A model generated the notes under the pieces. That model had not been told where the DNA came from and did no database searches. It was given only the letters and a program-made list of their open reading frames with translations. A program made the translations under genes and the position numbers. Positions 25,288 through 33,999 of a stretch of 61,092 nt of DNA are shown here, piece by piece. Origin of the DNA: an uncultured Bacteroidota bacterium (GTDB lineage Bacteria; Bacteroidota; Ignavibacteria; UBA10030; UBA8401); the NCBI GenBank assembly GCA_937920105.1, contig CALETH010000090.1, positions 1 through 61,092 of the forward strand, given 5' to 3'. Within the stretch, counting starts at the first letter, position 1; each line of letters begins with the position of its first letter.

Positions 25288-26081
25288 ATTTCTTCTGTGA
25301 GAATTTCTGCTTGAGATTTTCTTACAACAACTGTGTGTTCAAAATGTGCGGATGGTTTTTCATCATCTGTATAAATTGTCCAACCATCATCAGCAGTAAA
25401 TACTTTGTATGTTCCTGCATTCACCATTGGCTCTATTGCTAAAACCATTCCCTCTTTTAAAATTGCACCTTCACCTTGTTCACCATAATTTGGAACGGAT
25501 GGTTCTTCGTGTAAATCTTTTCCAACTCCGTGTCCAACTAAATCTCGCACTACTGAAAATCCAACACTTTCTACATATTGTTGAATAGCGAAAGAAATAT
25601 CTCCTACTGTATTTCCTTCTATTGCTTGTTCAATTCCTTTTGTAAGAGATTGTTTTGTAATTTCTAATAATAAACTTTTTTCTTCAGAAATTTTTCCAAT
25701 AGAAAACGTATGAGCCCCATCACCATAATATCCGTTTTTTTTTACACCAACATCAACGGAAACAATTTGCCCTTCTTGCAACTCTCGTTCACTAGGAATT
25801 CCGTGAACAACTTCATCATCAATTGAAACACACAAGGTTGCGGGAAACAAATTCTTTTTTTCAAAACCATATCCCTTAAATGCTGGAATACCTCCGCAAC
25901 TACGAATAAAATCTTCTGCAATACTATCTAATTTTTTTGTTGTAACACCCGGCTGTATAAAAGAACCAACTAACTTTAAAACATCAGAAACAATTTTACA
26001 ACTTTCTCTTATAAGATTTATTTCGTGCTGATTTTTGATGATTATTTTTTCATCTTTTTTTTTGCGACGAAAGCCTCGCAT
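25284..26081 (-). CDS. map: Methionine aminopeptidase, type I
   Basis: Removes the initiator methionine from nascent proteins using two metal ions. The 265 residues include an unusual basic N-terminal leader (MRGFRRKKKDEK) before the normal IIIKNQHEINLIRESCKIV. Metal ligands are visible in SVDVGVKKNGYYGDGAHTF, GHGVGKDLHEEP and MVLAIEPMVNAGT, with the last glutamate in AHFEHTVVV. The start overlaps the secY stop (TAATG) and the end overlaps infA, so secY-map-infA is tightly coupled. No adk lies between secY and map. Confidence 0.96.
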   Translation of the reverse strand: MRGFRRKKKDEKIIIKNQHEINLIRESCKIVSDVLKLVGSFIQPGVTTKKLDSIAEDFIRSCGGIPAFKGYGFEKKNLFPATLCVSIDDEVVHGIPSERELQEGQIVSVDVGVKKNGYYGDGAHTFSIGKISEEKSLLLEITKQSLTKGIEQAIEGNTVGDISFAIQQYVESVGFSVVRDLVGHGVGKDLHEEPSVPNYGEQGEGAILKEGMVLAIEPMVNAGTYKVFTADDGWTIYTDDEKPSAHFEHTVVVRKSQAEILTEEI

Positions 26082-27421
26082 TATCTTCCTACTCTCCCTT
26101 TAATTTTTCCACTCTTCATAAATCCATCATAATGTCGCATCATTAAGTGAGACTCTATTTGTTGTAATGTATCCAATGCAACACCAACAATAATTAGCAA
26201 ACTTGTTCCACCAAAGAATGAAGCAAAACTTGGAGTGATTCCGAATTTTACCATAAACGTTGGAAGAATTGCAATGATTGCAAGAAAAATAGAACCCGGT
26301 AATGTAATTTTTGTTAAAATATTATCAATAAAATCTGATGTTTGTTTTCCGGGACGTATTCCTGGAATAAATCCACCCTGTTTTTGCATATTATCAGCAA
26401 CATCTTTTGGATTAAATGCGATTGCTGTATAAAAATATGTAAAGAATACAATCATCAAACCATAAAATAATGCGTATGTGAAAGATGTATAATCAAGATA
26501 ACCAGAAATAGTGGTAACAAATTCGCTTTCCGGGAAAAATGTAAGAATTGTACTTGGAACAAACATAATAGATTGTGCAAAAATAATTGGCATAACTCCG
26601 GCAGTATTCACTCGCATAGGAATGTATTGTGTAACACCACCATAAACTTTTCTTCCAACAACTCTTTTTGCATATTGCACTTGAATTCTTCTTGTTCCTT
26701 GTGTAACCATAACAACACCAGCAACAATTAACACCATACACACCCAAACAATAATTTCTATTATTAGAGGTCTTGCACCAGAACTCACTAATTGTAATTC
26801 ATCAAAAATTGCATGTGGAAATCTTGCAATAATACCAGCAAAAATAATAAGAGAAATTCCTTGTCCGATACCTCGTTCAGTAATTTGCTCTCCTAACCAC
26901 ATCATAAATAATGTCCCACTGGTAAGAAATATCATTGTGCTAAAAGTAAAAAAGAAACCCTGTACTTCTAATGGAACAATTGGAATTCCGTTTGCTGTTA
27001 AACTTTCTAAACGAACACTAACACCATAACCTTGTAAAAGAGAAATTACTACAGTACCAATTCTTGTAAATTGATTAATTTTTTTCTTTCCAGATTCTCC
27101 TTCTTGTTGCAATTTTTGAAAAAATGGAACAACCGCTCCTAATAATTGTATAACAATGGAAGCACTAATATACGGCATAATACCAAGTGCAAAAATTGCT
27201 GCATTACTAAACGCACCACCAACAAATAAATCATACAATCCAAATAATGTATTTGATGCTTGATTACGAATTGATGCTGCAAGCAAACTTGCATCTACAC
27301 CAGGCAAAGTAATATGTGCACCAATACGAACAACAATCAATAACCCCAACGTATACAAAACTCTGTTACGAAGTTCTTCTATTTTGAAAATATTACGAAT
27401 ATTATCAGTAAGTCTACTCAT
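26081..27421 (-). CDS. secY: Preprotein translocase subunit SecY
   Basis: Forms the protein-conducting channel in the inner membrane with SecE. The 446 residues have ten predicted transmembrane helices. Conserved parts include LGIMPYISASIVIQLLGAVV in TM2 near residue 81 and the cytosolic loops carrying AQSIMFVPST and FNPKDVADNMQKQGGFIPGI. It follows rplO, with an inverted repeat in the 69-base gap. secE lies at the far end of the same array (52737-52919). Confidence 0.97.
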   Translation of the reverse strand: MSRLTDNIRNIFKIEELRNRVLYTLGLLIVVRIGAHITLPGVDASLLAASIRNQASNTLFGLYDLFVGGAFSNAAIFALGIMPYISASIVIQLLGAVVPFFQKLQQEGESGKKKINQFTRIGTVVISLLQGYGVSVRLESLTANGIPIVPLEVQGFFFTFSTMIFLTSGTLFMMWLGEQITERGIGQGISLIIFAGIIARFPHAIFDELQLVSSGARPLIIEIIVWVCMVLIVAGVVMVTQGTRRIQVQYAKRVVGRKVYGGVTQYIPMRVNTAGVMPIIFAQSIMFVPSTILTFFPESEFVTTISGYLDYTSFTYALFYGLMIVFFTYFYTAIAFNPKDVADNMQKQGGFIPGIRPGKQTSDFIDNILTKITLPGSIFLAIIAILPTFMVKFGITPSFASFFGGTSLLIIVGVALDTLQQIESHLMMRHYDGFMKSGKIKGRVGR

Positions 27422-27444
27422 TGATTATTTTTTTAAATAATTTT

Positions 27445-27488
27445 AGATTTGTCAATCCGCCACATCGGATTTAAAACTTGACAAATCT
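27445..27488. repeat. Nested inverted repeat in the rplO-secY gap
   Basis: Outer arms AGATTTGTCAA (27445-27455) and TTGACAAATCT (27478-27488) are perfect. Inside is a second inverted pair, AATCCG and CGGATT (27454-27471). The outer hairpin could act as a transcript stability or attenuation element ahead of secY. Confidence 0.65.
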
Positions 27489-27490
27489 CA

Positions 27491-27982
27491 CTACGCCTTC
27501 TTTGCAACTTGTTTTGCAATTTGAATTTCTTTTGCTGAACCACCTGCTGCTGTAATTTTTTCTACTGCTGATGCACTAAACTTGTGTGCAGAAATTTTTA
27601 AGGAAATTTTTATTTCACCATTTCCTAAAACTTTTAATGGAAGATTTTTTTTGGATAAAATTCCTACTTCATGCAAAACTTCTGGTGTAATTTCATTTGA
27701 AGCATTAATTTTTTTTGCTTCAACAAACTTTTGTAAATCATCAATATTAATAATTTGATATTCTTTACGAAATACATTGGTAAAACCAACTTTTGGAAGA
27801 CGACGAACAAGAGGCATTTGTCCACCTTCAAATCCTCTTTTTCTTCCAGAACCAGAACGTGAACCATATCCTTTATGTCCACGTGTTGATGTTCCACCAT
27901 GACCAGAACCTTGTCCGCGACCAATACGTTTTACTTTTTTTCGTGAACCTTTTGCGTATTGTAAATTACTTAAAACATCCAT
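27491..27982 (-). CDS. rplO: 50S ribosomal protein L15
   Basis: Late-assembly large-subunit protein. Glycine/arginine-rich N-terminus (KRIGRGQGSGHGGTSTRGHK) and the core EGGQMPLVRRLPKVGFTNVF are diagnostic. 163 residues, slightly longer than the E. coli protein because of an alanine/lysine tail. Order rpmD-rplO-secY is standard. Confidence 0.97.
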   Translation of the reverse strand: MDVLSNLQYAKGSRKKVKRIGRGQGSGHGGTSTRGHKGYGSRSGSGRKRGFEGGQMPLVRRLPKVGFTNVFRKEYQIINIDDLQKFVEAKKINASNEITPEVLHEVGILSKKNLPLKVLGNGEIKISLKISAHKFSASAVEKITAAGGSAKEIQIAKQVAKKA

Positions 27983-28007
27983 TGTTTTTTTCTTTCAAAA
28001 ATTTCTA

Positions 28008-28202
28008 TTATGATTTTACTTCTTCTACTTTTACTAAATACTTCACCGTATTAATCATTCCTCGAACTTGTGGAGTATCATTATGGATAGTACAATAATT
28101 TGGTCTTCCCAACCCTAATGATGCTATTGTTTCTTTATGCTTTTTCAAGGTATGAATAATACTTTTAACTTGAGTAATTTTTATTTTTTTAATCGAAGCC
28201 AT
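28008..28202 (-). CDS. rpmD: 50S ribosomal protein L30
   Basis: A 64-residue large-subunit protein. KIKITQVKSIIHTLKKHKET and LGLGRPNYCTIHNDTPQVRG match the family. It lies between rpsE and rplO as usual; an AT-rich palindrome sits just upstream. Confidence 0.95.
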   Translation of the reverse strand: MASIKKIKITQVKSIIHTLKKHKETIASLGLGRPNYCTIHNDTPQVRGMINTVKYLVKVEEVKS

Positions 28203-28216
28203 ATTTTTTTATTTTT

Positions 28217-28249
28217 AGATTACAAAAGTTTTTAAAACTTTTGTAATCT
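28217..28249. repeat. Perfect palindrome in the rpsE-rpmD gap
   Basis: A 33-base inverted repeat with arms AGATTACAAAAGTTTT and AAAACTTTTGTAATCT. Its TTTTTAAAA centre is shared with the elements at 1841-1869 and 45946-45978. It occupies most of the 54-base gap. Confidence 0.75.
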
Positions 28250-28256
28250 GCATTTT

Positions 28257-28757
28257 TTAATTAAATAATTCCTGTAAACTCATTCCACGTTCTTCGGCAA
28301 TCATTTTTGCATCTTTTATTTTTAACAATGCAGCAATAGTTGCTTTTACAGCATTATGTGGATTTGATGAACCCATTTGTTTAGTTAAAATATCTTTCAC
28401 TCCGGCAGATTCTAAAACAGCACGAACTCCACCACCAGCAATAAGACCTGTACCGGGAGAAGCGGGCTTTAACAATACTTTTCCTGCACCAAATTTTCCT
28501 ACCACTTCGTGAGGGATTGTTCCGTTGATAATTTTTACTTTTACAACATTTTTCTTTGCATCATCAGTTCCTTTAGAAATAGCATCGGAAACCTCATTGG
28601 CTTTTCCAAGTCCAAATCCAACATGTCCATTTCCATCACCAACAACAACAATGGCATTGAAACTAAACCGACGACCACCTTTTACAACTTTTGTTACTCT
28701 ACCAACGTAAACTAATTTATCTTTTAAATCGAGTTCACTTGTTTTAATTCTTGCCAA
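28257..28757 (-). CDS. rpsE: 30S ribosomal protein S5
   Basis: Small-subunit protein involved in decoding fidelity and helicase activity. Start is a TTG at 28757 with GAGG six bases upstream. The 166 residues show GGRRFSFNAIVVVGDGNGHV, GFGLGKANEV and LLKPASPGTGLIAGGGVRAV. It is separated from rplR by a tRNA-Gln gene, which is unusual. Confidence 0.97.
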   Translation of the reverse strand: MARIKTSELDLKDKLVYVGRVTKVVKGGRRFSFNAIVVVGDGNGHVGFGLGKANEVSDAISKGTDDAKKNVVKVKIINGTIPHEVVGKFGAGKVLLKPASPGTGLIAGGGVRAVLESAGVKDILTKQMGSSNPHNAVKATIAALLKIKDAKMIAEERGMSLQELFN

Positions 28758-28831
28758 TCTATACCTCTTATTTTATTAAATTCTAAATACTAATTTCTAA
28801 ATTCTAAAAAATGTAAAAATATTTTTGGTTG

Positions 28832-28902
28832 CTGTCGGGAGAGGAGTCGAACCTCTACAAACGCCTCCAAAGGGCGTGGTCCTGCCATTAGACGACCCGA
28901 CA
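28832..28902 (-). tRNA. tRNA-Gln (anticodon TTG)
   Basis: A full cloverleaf: acceptor TGTCGGG/CCCGACA, anticodon stem ACGCC/GGCGT around CTTTGGA (anticodon TTG at positions 34-36), and T arm AGAGG-TTCGACT-CCTCT. The weak U1-A72 pair and G73 are glutamine identity elements. CCA is not encoded. It lies inside the spc operon between rplR and rpsE on the same strand, so it must be processed out of the ribosomal-protein mRNA or have its own promoter. Confidence 0.93.
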
Positions 28903-28916
28903 AACTATTGTTTTCA

Positions 28917-29285
28917 TTAAAACTTTAAACCACCCTCTCTTGCAGCATCGGCTAATGCTTTTACTCTTCCATGATACGCATAACCATTTCTATCAAACAC
29001 TACTGTTGTTACTTTTTTTTCTTGTGCTTTTTGAGCAAGCATTTTTCCAACAATAATACTTTTTTGAATTTTTGATTCTGCTTTTTCTATCTGTGGTTGC
29101 AATTCTTTTGTTTTGGAAGAAATAGCAACAAGAGTTCTTCCAGAAACATCATCAACAATTTGTCCATAAATTTGATTTAAACTTCTATACACTGTTAATC
29201 GTGGACGTTCTGATGTTCCAAAAATTTTTTTTCGGATGCTGTTTTTTATTTTTTGACGACGCTGTGTATTATCTTTTTTAATCAT
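28917..29285 (-). CDS. rplR: 50S ribosomal protein L18
   Basis: 5S rRNA-binding protein. The 122 residues have KIFGTSERPRLTVYRSLNQI, YGQIVDDVSGRTLVAISSK and VVFDRNGYAYHGRVKALADA ending AREGGLKF. Its stop codon lies 14 bases before the tRNA-Gln. Confidence 0.97.
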   Translation of the reverse strand: MIKKDNTQRRQKIKNSIRKKIFGTSERPRLTVYRSLNQIYGQIVDDVSGRTLVAISSKTKELQPQIEKAESKIQKSIIVGKMLAQKAQEKKVTTVVFDRNGYAYHGRVKALADAAREGGLKF

Positions 29286-29304
29286 ATATCACTTTAATAA
29301 ATTT

Positions 29305-29847
29305 TTACTTACTTGCTGCTGTTTTTCCTGCTTTACGACGTACAATTTCTGTATCGTATTTAATTCCTTTTCCTTGATAAGGTTCAGGCGGTCTGAAAGA
29401 ACGAATTTTTGCAGCAATAAGTCCAACTAATTGTTTATCAATTCCACTTATTATAATAGATGTTTCCACTGGAACATCTATTTTTATAGAATCTGGAAAA
29501 CGAAAAACTATTGGATGCGAAAGACCTACTGCCATGTGAAGAACTTTTCCTTGCATTTTCGCACGATATCCAACACCAACAAGTTCTAATTTTTTTGAAT
29601 ACCCTTGTGTAACACCAACTATCATATTGGCAATAAGTGCTCTAAATAATCCATGAAGTGCCTTGTTTGCTTTTTCATCATTTTTTCTTACAACAAGAAC
29701 TTCTTCACTTTTTATTTCTACAGAAATATTTGGATGAATCTCTGTTTTTAATTCTCCTTTAGCACCAGAAACTTTTATAATGTTTTGTGCTAATTCTACT
29801 TTTACACCTTTTGGTATTGTAACCGGTTTTTTACCTATTCTTGACAC
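29305..29847 (-). CDS. rplF: 50S ribosomal protein L6
   Basis: Large-subunit protein near the factor-binding site. Start is a GTG at 29847 with AAGGAG ten bases upstream. The 180 residues show MSRIGKKPVTIPKGVKVELA and the C-terminal PEPYQGKGIKYDTEIVRRKA signature. Confidence 0.97.
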   Translation of the reverse strand: MSRIGKKPVTIPKGVKVELAQNIIKVSGAKGELKTEIHPNISVEIKSEEVLVVRKNDEKANKALHGLFRALIANMIVGVTQGYSKKLELVGVGYRAKMQGKVLHMAVGLSHPIVFRFPDSIKIDVPVETSIIISGIDKQLVGLIAAKIRSFRPPEPYQGKGIKYDTEIVRRKAGKTAASK

Positions 29848-29877
29848 GTGTTTATTACTCCTTCATACAATTCTAAT

Positions 29878-30273
29878 TTACCACACATAACACAATACTT
29901 CGCCGCCAACATTTTCTTTTTTTGCTTGCTTATCAGTCATTATTCCTTTTGATGTAGAAACTATTGCAATTCCTAATCCATTATTGACTCGCGGTAATTC
30001 ATCAGCAGGACGATATTGACGAATTCCGGGTTTACTAATTCTGCGAAGTCCCGTAATCACATTTTTATTGTTATAATATTTTAATGTGATACGTAAAATG
30101 TTTTGTTTATTATCTTCTACAATAGTATAACGAGTAAGAAATTTACTATCACATAAAATTTGTGTGATTTCTTTTTTTACTCTTGATGCTGGAATATCAA
30201 CTTTTCTGTGCTGTGCTTTAGCAGCATTTCTGATACGAGTTAAATAATCGGCTATGGGGTCTGTTATATTCAT
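29878..30273 (-). CDS. rpsH: 30S ribosomal protein S8
   Basis: Binds central-domain 16S rRNA and in many bacteria represses the spc operon. MNITDPIADYLTRIRNAAKA and GIAIVSTSKGIMTDKQAKKE are diagnostic. 131 residues, ending GGEVLCYVW. Confidence 0.97.
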   Translation of the reverse strand: MNITDPIADYLTRIRNAAKAQHRKVDIPASRVKKEITQILCDSKFLTRYTIVEDNKQNILRITLKYYNNKNVITGLRRISKPGIRQYRPADELPRVNNGLGIAIVSTSKGIMTDKQAKKENVGGEVLCYVW

Positions 30274-30300
30274 GAAATAAAATTTCTCCTACAAAATTTT

Positions 30301-30570
30301 TTACCAACTTGCTTTTATTACACCGGGGATTTTTCCGTCTAACGCCATTTGTCTAAATGCGAGACGTGACAATCCGAATTTTCTTAAATATCCTCGCGGA
30401 CGTCCTGAAAGTTTACAACGATTATGTAAACGATTTGGATTACTATCCCGTGGTAATTCACGCAATGCTTCGTAATCGTTTTTTTCTTTTAATTCTTTTC
30501 TTAATGCTGCATATTTTGCAACTATTTTTTTTCTTCGTTCTTCTCTTGCTATAGAACTTTTCTTTGCCAT
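30301..30570 (-). CDS. rpsN: 30S ribosomal protein S14 (zinc-free long form)
   Basis: Small-subunit head protein. At 89 residues with a single cysteine it is the long C- form, unlike the short zinc form. NRLHNRCKLSGRPRGYLRKF and GLSRLAFRQMALDGKIPGVI match. This contrasts with S4, L33 and L36 here, which keep zinc ligands. Confidence 0.97.
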   Translation of the reverse strand: MAKKSSIAREERRKKIVAKYAALRKELKEKNDYEALRELPRDSNPNRLHNRCKLSGRPRGYLRKFGLSRLAFRQMALDGKIPGVIKASW

Positions 30571-30583
30571 ACTTTTCTCTTAG

Positions 30584-31195
30584 TTATCGTTTAATAAATG
30601 GAACACCGAAATTTTTCAATAATTCCATTGCTTCAATATCTGTATTTGCAGTTGTTACAAAAGTAATATCCATTCCAGAAATTTTATTAATTTTATCTGG
30701 GTCTATTTCACGAAAAATAATTTGTTCTTTTACACCTAATGTATAATTTCCTCTTCCATCAAATGATTTATCCGAAATTCCACGAAAATCTCTAATTTGT
30801 GGCATCGCAATAGTAATCAATCTATCTAAAAATTCATACATCATTTTTCCGCGAAGCGTAACTCTTACTCCGATAGGAAGATTTTGTCGTAACTTAAAAT
30901 TAGAAATTGCTTTTTTTGCTTTTGTAATTGTTGGTTTTTGCCCAGTAATCAATTCTAATTCTTTTGCTGTTATTTCAATAAGTTTTTGGTCTTGCGTTGC
31001 TGCTCCTACTCCAATATTGATTGCAATTTTTTCCAATCGTGGAACTTGCATCACATTTTTGTAGTTAAATCTTTTCATCATTGTTTGAACAATATTTTTT
31101 TTGTAGGTATCCATTAAACGTGGATACACTCCAGTTTCACGAATTTTTTCGCCTTCTTGTTCAGCAGCTTTTGTATTCTTTTTTTCTTTTGCCAT
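30584..31195 (-). CDS. rplE: 50S ribosomal protein L5
   Basis: 5S rRNA-binding protein contacting P-site tRNA. The core has IAINIGVGAATQDQKLIEIT, GQKPTITKAKKAISNFKLRQ and FDGRGNYTLGVKEQIIF. At 203 residues it carries an N-terminal charged extension (MAKEKKNTKAAEQEGEKI) compared with the usual 180. Confidence 0.97.
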   Translation of the reverse strand: MAKEKKNTKAAEQEGEKIRETGVYPRLMDTYKKNIVQTMMKRFNYKNVMQVPRLEKIAINIGVGAATQDQKLIEITAKELELITGQKPTITKAKKAISNFKLRQNLPIGVRVTLRGKMMYEFLDRLITIAMPQIRDFRGISDKSFDGRGNYTLGVKEQIIFREIDPDKINKISGMDITFVTTANTDIEAMELLKNFGVPFIKR

Positions 31196-31238
31196 AATTT
31201 TTCTTTATTAACGTATTATGTTGTTCGCATAACACCGA

Positions 31239-31562
31239 TTAAAACATTTCTCCACTTTTTTTAGAAATTCTCATCACTTTTTTTCTTCCTGTAGAAGCAT
31301 CTATAGTTCTGCTAAAACCAACTCGCGTTGGCTTTCCTGTTTTCGGACATTTTAGCATTACATTAGAAACATGAATTGAGGCCTCTTTTTGAATAATTCC
31401 ACCTTGCGGATTTGCTTGCGATGGACGTGTGTGTTTCTTTACAATATTCACGCCTTCTACAATTATTCTTTCTTTTTTCGGAAATACTTTTAGCACTTTT
31501 CCTTCTTTGCCTTTGTTATTTCCGGTGATTACTACAACTGTATCATTTTTTCGTATATACAT
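31239..31562 (-). CDS. rplX: 50S ribosomal protein L24
   Basis: Assembly initiator protein with a KOW motif (MYIRKNDTVVVITGNNKGKE, GKVLKVFPKKERIIVEGVN). 107 residues. Normal position between rplN and rplE. Confidence 0.97.
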   Translation of the reverse strand: MYIRKNDTVVVITGNNKGKEGKVLKVFPKKERIIVEGVNIVKKHTRPSQANPQGGIIQKEASIHVSNVMLKCPKTGKPTRVGFSRTIDASTGRKKVMRISKKSGEMF

Positions 31563-31571
31563 GTTATTCTC

Positions 31572-31940
31572 TTATAATACTTCTGGTGCTAAAGAAACTA
31601 TTTTCATAAATTGTTTTTCACGAAGTTCACGAGCAACTGGTCCAAAAATACGAGTTCCTTTGGGTTCGTTTTGTGCATTCAACAACACAACTGCATTTTC
31701 ATCAAAACGAATATAAGAACCATCTTTTCTTCCAACTTCTTTTTTCGTTCGCACAACTACTGCTCGCGAAACATCTCCTTTTTTTACTCCCGCTCCCGGA
31801 ATTGCGGCTTTCACTGATACCACTACAAGGTCACCCACAGAGGCATATCGTATTCCATGTCCACCGAGGACACGAATACAGCGAACTTTTTTTGCTCCAG
31901 AATTATCAGCAACAACGAGATTGGTTTCTTCTTGAATCAT
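31572..31940 (-). CDS. rplN: 50S ribosomal protein L14
   Basis: Intersubunit bridge protein. MIQEETNLVVADNSGAKKVR, GGHGIRYASVGDLVVVSVK and FGPVARELREKQFMKIVSLA give a firm match; 122 residues. Confidence 0.98.
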   Translation of the reverse strand: MIQEETNLVVADNSGAKKVRCIRVLGGHGIRYASVGDLVVVSVKAAIPGAGVKKGDVSRAVVVRTKKEVGRKDGSYIRFDENAVVLLNAQNEPKGTRIFGPVARELREKQFMKIVSLAPEVL

Positions 31941-31954
31941 ACTTTTACCTGTAC

Positions 31955-32236
31955 TTATTTTGCTTTTGCAATAATTTCAACTAATCGCCACCGTTTCAGT
32001 TTACTGAGTGGACGTGTTTCCATAATTTTTACTGTATCACCAACTCCCGCTTCATTTTTTTCATCATGAACCATGAATCGTGTTGTGCGTCGAAAATATT
32101 TTTTGTAAAGCCGATGTGAAACTTTTCGTTCTGCAGTTACAACAATACTTTTTTGCATTTTCGCACTTACCACTATTCCTATTCTTGTTTTTCTGCGGGT
32201 CGTTCTACTATTGGTTGTTTCGGTATTATTATTCAT
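31955..32236 (-). CDS. rpsQ: 30S ribosomal protein S17
   Basis: Primary 16S rRNA-binding protein with RKTRIGIVVSAKMQKSIVVT and DTVKIMETRPLSKLKRW. I start at the ATG at 32236 (MNNNTETTNSRTTRR), with GGAG upstream, giving 93 residues. A TTG six codons further up is open but would place the GGAG inside the coding region. Confidence 0.95.
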   Translation of the reverse strand: MNNNTETTNSRTTRRKTRIGIVVSAKMQKSIVVTAERKVSHRLYKKYFRRTTRFMVHDEKNEAGVGDTVKIMETRPLSKLKRWRLVEIIAKAK

Positions 32237-32260
32237 TCTAATGATGTTCTCCAAAAAACA

Positions 32261-32488
32261 TTACGATACTTTTTTCTTTGCAATCTTTTTAATATTCAAT
32301 TCACGTTCTCTTAATATTGTTTTCATTCTTGCAATTTCTTTACGAATTTTTCCAAATTGAGAAGTATCTTGAACTTTCGTTGTTACATTTTGAAATTTGA
32401 GATTGGCTAATGTTTCTTTATTTTCAACAATTTTGTTGCGAAGTTCATCATCAGACATTTCTCGAATTTCTTGTATTTTCATAAACAT
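32261..32488 (-). CDS. rpmC: 50S ribosomal protein L29
   Basis: Exit-tunnel protein, docking area for trigger factor and SRP. EIREMSDDELRNKIVENKET and LANLKFQ then IRKEIARMKTILRERE match. Two in-frame ATGs (32488 and 32482) are possible; the second gives the typical MKIQEIREMS opening. Confidence 0.95.
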   Translation of the reverse strand: MFMKIQEIREMSDDELRNKIVENKETLANLKFQNVTTKVQDTSQFGKIRKEIARMKTILRERELNIKKIAKKKVS

Positions 32489-32509
32489 AATTTTCTATCA
32501 ACAATAAAA

Positions 32510-32932
32510 TTAATGAATATCGTAATCTATGCGTGTTACAAATTTTGTTTTGATTGGTAATTTGTGAGCAGCAAGTAAAAATGCTTTTTCTGCAATATCT
32601 TTTTGCACACCACCGATTTCAAACATAATTCTTCCGGGTTTTACTACTGCTACCCAAAATTCCGGATTTCCTTTTCCGCTTCCCATACGAGTTTCTGCTG
32701 GTTTTTTTGTTACTGGTTTATCAGGGAAAATTCTAATCCATACTTTTCCTTCACGCTTCATCAATCTTGTAACCGTCATCCGTGCAGATTCTATTTGACG
32801 TTGCGTAACCCAACCCGGCTCCAACGCTTTTAAACCAAAATCACCAAATGCAACTTGAACACCACGCGTTGCTTTTCCACGCATACGTCCACGATGGGCT
32901 TTTCTGTACTTTACTCTTTTAGGCATTAACAT
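32510..32932 (-). CDS. rplP: 50S ribosomal protein L16
   Basis: Contacts A-site tRNA. MLMPKRVKYRKAHRGRMRGK, FGDFGLKALEPGWVTQRQIE and RMGSGKGNPEFWVAVVKPGR are diagnostic; 140 residues. Confidence 0.98.
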   Translation of the reverse strand: MLMPKRVKYRKAHRGRMRGKATRGVQVAFGDFGLKALEPGWVTQRQIESARMTVTRLMKREGKVWIRIFPDKPVTKKPAETRMGSGKGNPEFWVAVVKPGRIMFEIGGVQKDIAEKAFLLAAHKLPIKTKFVTRIDYDIH

Positions 32933-32947
32933 AATTTACAAACTCCG

Positions 32948-33595
32948 TCAGTTTTTCTCTTTTAAATTTCTATCAAGAATTTCCCCTCTACAAATCCACA
33001 CCTTTACACCAATAAGTCCATACACTGTTTGAGCAGTTGCTGTTGCATAATCAATATCTGCACGCAATGTATGAAGTGGGATACGTCCCTCTTTATATTG
33101 TTCACGACGTGCCATTTCCACACCACCAAGACGACCACTGCACATTACGCGAATTCCTTCTGCTCCCATTCTCATTGTTGAAGTAATCGCTTGCTTCATT
33201 GCTCTACGAAACGCTACGCGTCCTTCTAGTTGTGAGGCAATATTTTCTGCTACTAAGTATGCGTCAAGTTCTGGACGCTTAATTTCATTAATAAGAATTT
33301 TTACTTCTTTTTCTGTGATTTTTTTTAATTCTTCTTCTATTTGAGAAATTTCTTTTCCACTTTTTCCTATAACTACTCCGGGACGTGAAGTGTTAATAGT
33401 GATTCTAATATTTTTTGGTGTTCTTTCTATTTGAAGACGTGCAACTCCTGCTTTTTTCAATCGACTGCGAAGATAATTTCGTAACGATACATCTTCACTA
33501 AGTTTGGCAGCGAATGTTTTTTCATCATACCAATTAGAATCCCAAGAGCGAATTACTCCTAATCTAAAACCTACTGGATTTGTTTTTTGTCCCAA
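32948..33595 (-). CDS. rpsC: 30S ribosomal protein S3
   Basis: Lines the mRNA entry channel. TTG start at 33595 with AGAGG upstream. GQKTNPVGFRLGVIRSWDSN, KH-domain RPGVVIGKSGKEISQIEEEL and GAEGIRVMCSGRLGGVEMAR are visible; 215 residues. Confidence 0.98.
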   Translation of the reverse strand: MGQKTNPVGFRLGVIRSWDSNWYDEKTFAAKLSEDVSLRNYLRSRLKKAGVARLQIERTPKNIRITINTSRPGVVIGKSGKEISQIEEELKKITEKEVKILINEIKRPELDAYLVAENIASQLEGRVAFRRAMKQAITSTMRMGAEGIRVMCSGRLGGVEMARREQYKEGRIPLHTLRADIDYATATAQTVYGLIGVKVWICRGEILDRNLKEKN

Positions 33596-33629
33596 AAGAT
33601 ACCTCTAAAATAATAAAATAGTTTCTTGA

Positions 33630-33992
33630 TTATTTTTTATTTTCTTGCTGCGCTACTACTATTGTTAAGTGATGAGAACGTTTTAAAATTTTATATGCTT
33701 TTCCCATTGGAGCAGGCAACATTCTTTTTAATGAAGGTCCGCCATTCACAAAACATTCTTTAACATACACATCACCAACATCAACACGTCCCTCTTCTTT
33801 ATTTTGAAGATTTGATATTGCTGAACGTAAAACTTTTTCTGCTGTTCTTGAAGCATGATGTGGATGAAAATGTAAAATTGTTAATGCTTCACTAACAAAT
33901 TTCCCACGAATTAAATCTATCACCAATCTCATTTTTCGTGGTGATGTTCCAACATTTCTATGTATTGCTTTTGCTTCCATTATCGTCATCAT
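33630..33992 (-). CDS. rplV: 50S ribosomal protein L22
   Basis: Its beta-hairpin lines the exit tunnel near the macrolide site. AIHRNVGTSPRKMRLVIDLI and GPSLKRMLPAPMGKAYKILK match. The first ATG is at 33992; an internal ATG (MEAKAIHRN) at 33980 gives the more typical N-terminus. About 116-120 residues. Confidence 0.96.
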   Translation of the reverse strand: MMTIMEAKAIHRNVGTSPRKMRLVIDLIRGKFVSEALTILHFHPHHASRTAEKVLRSAISNLQNKEEGRVDVGDVYVKECFVNGGPSLKRMLPAPMGKAYKILKRSHHLTIVVAQQENKK

Positions 33993-33999
33993 TAAATTT

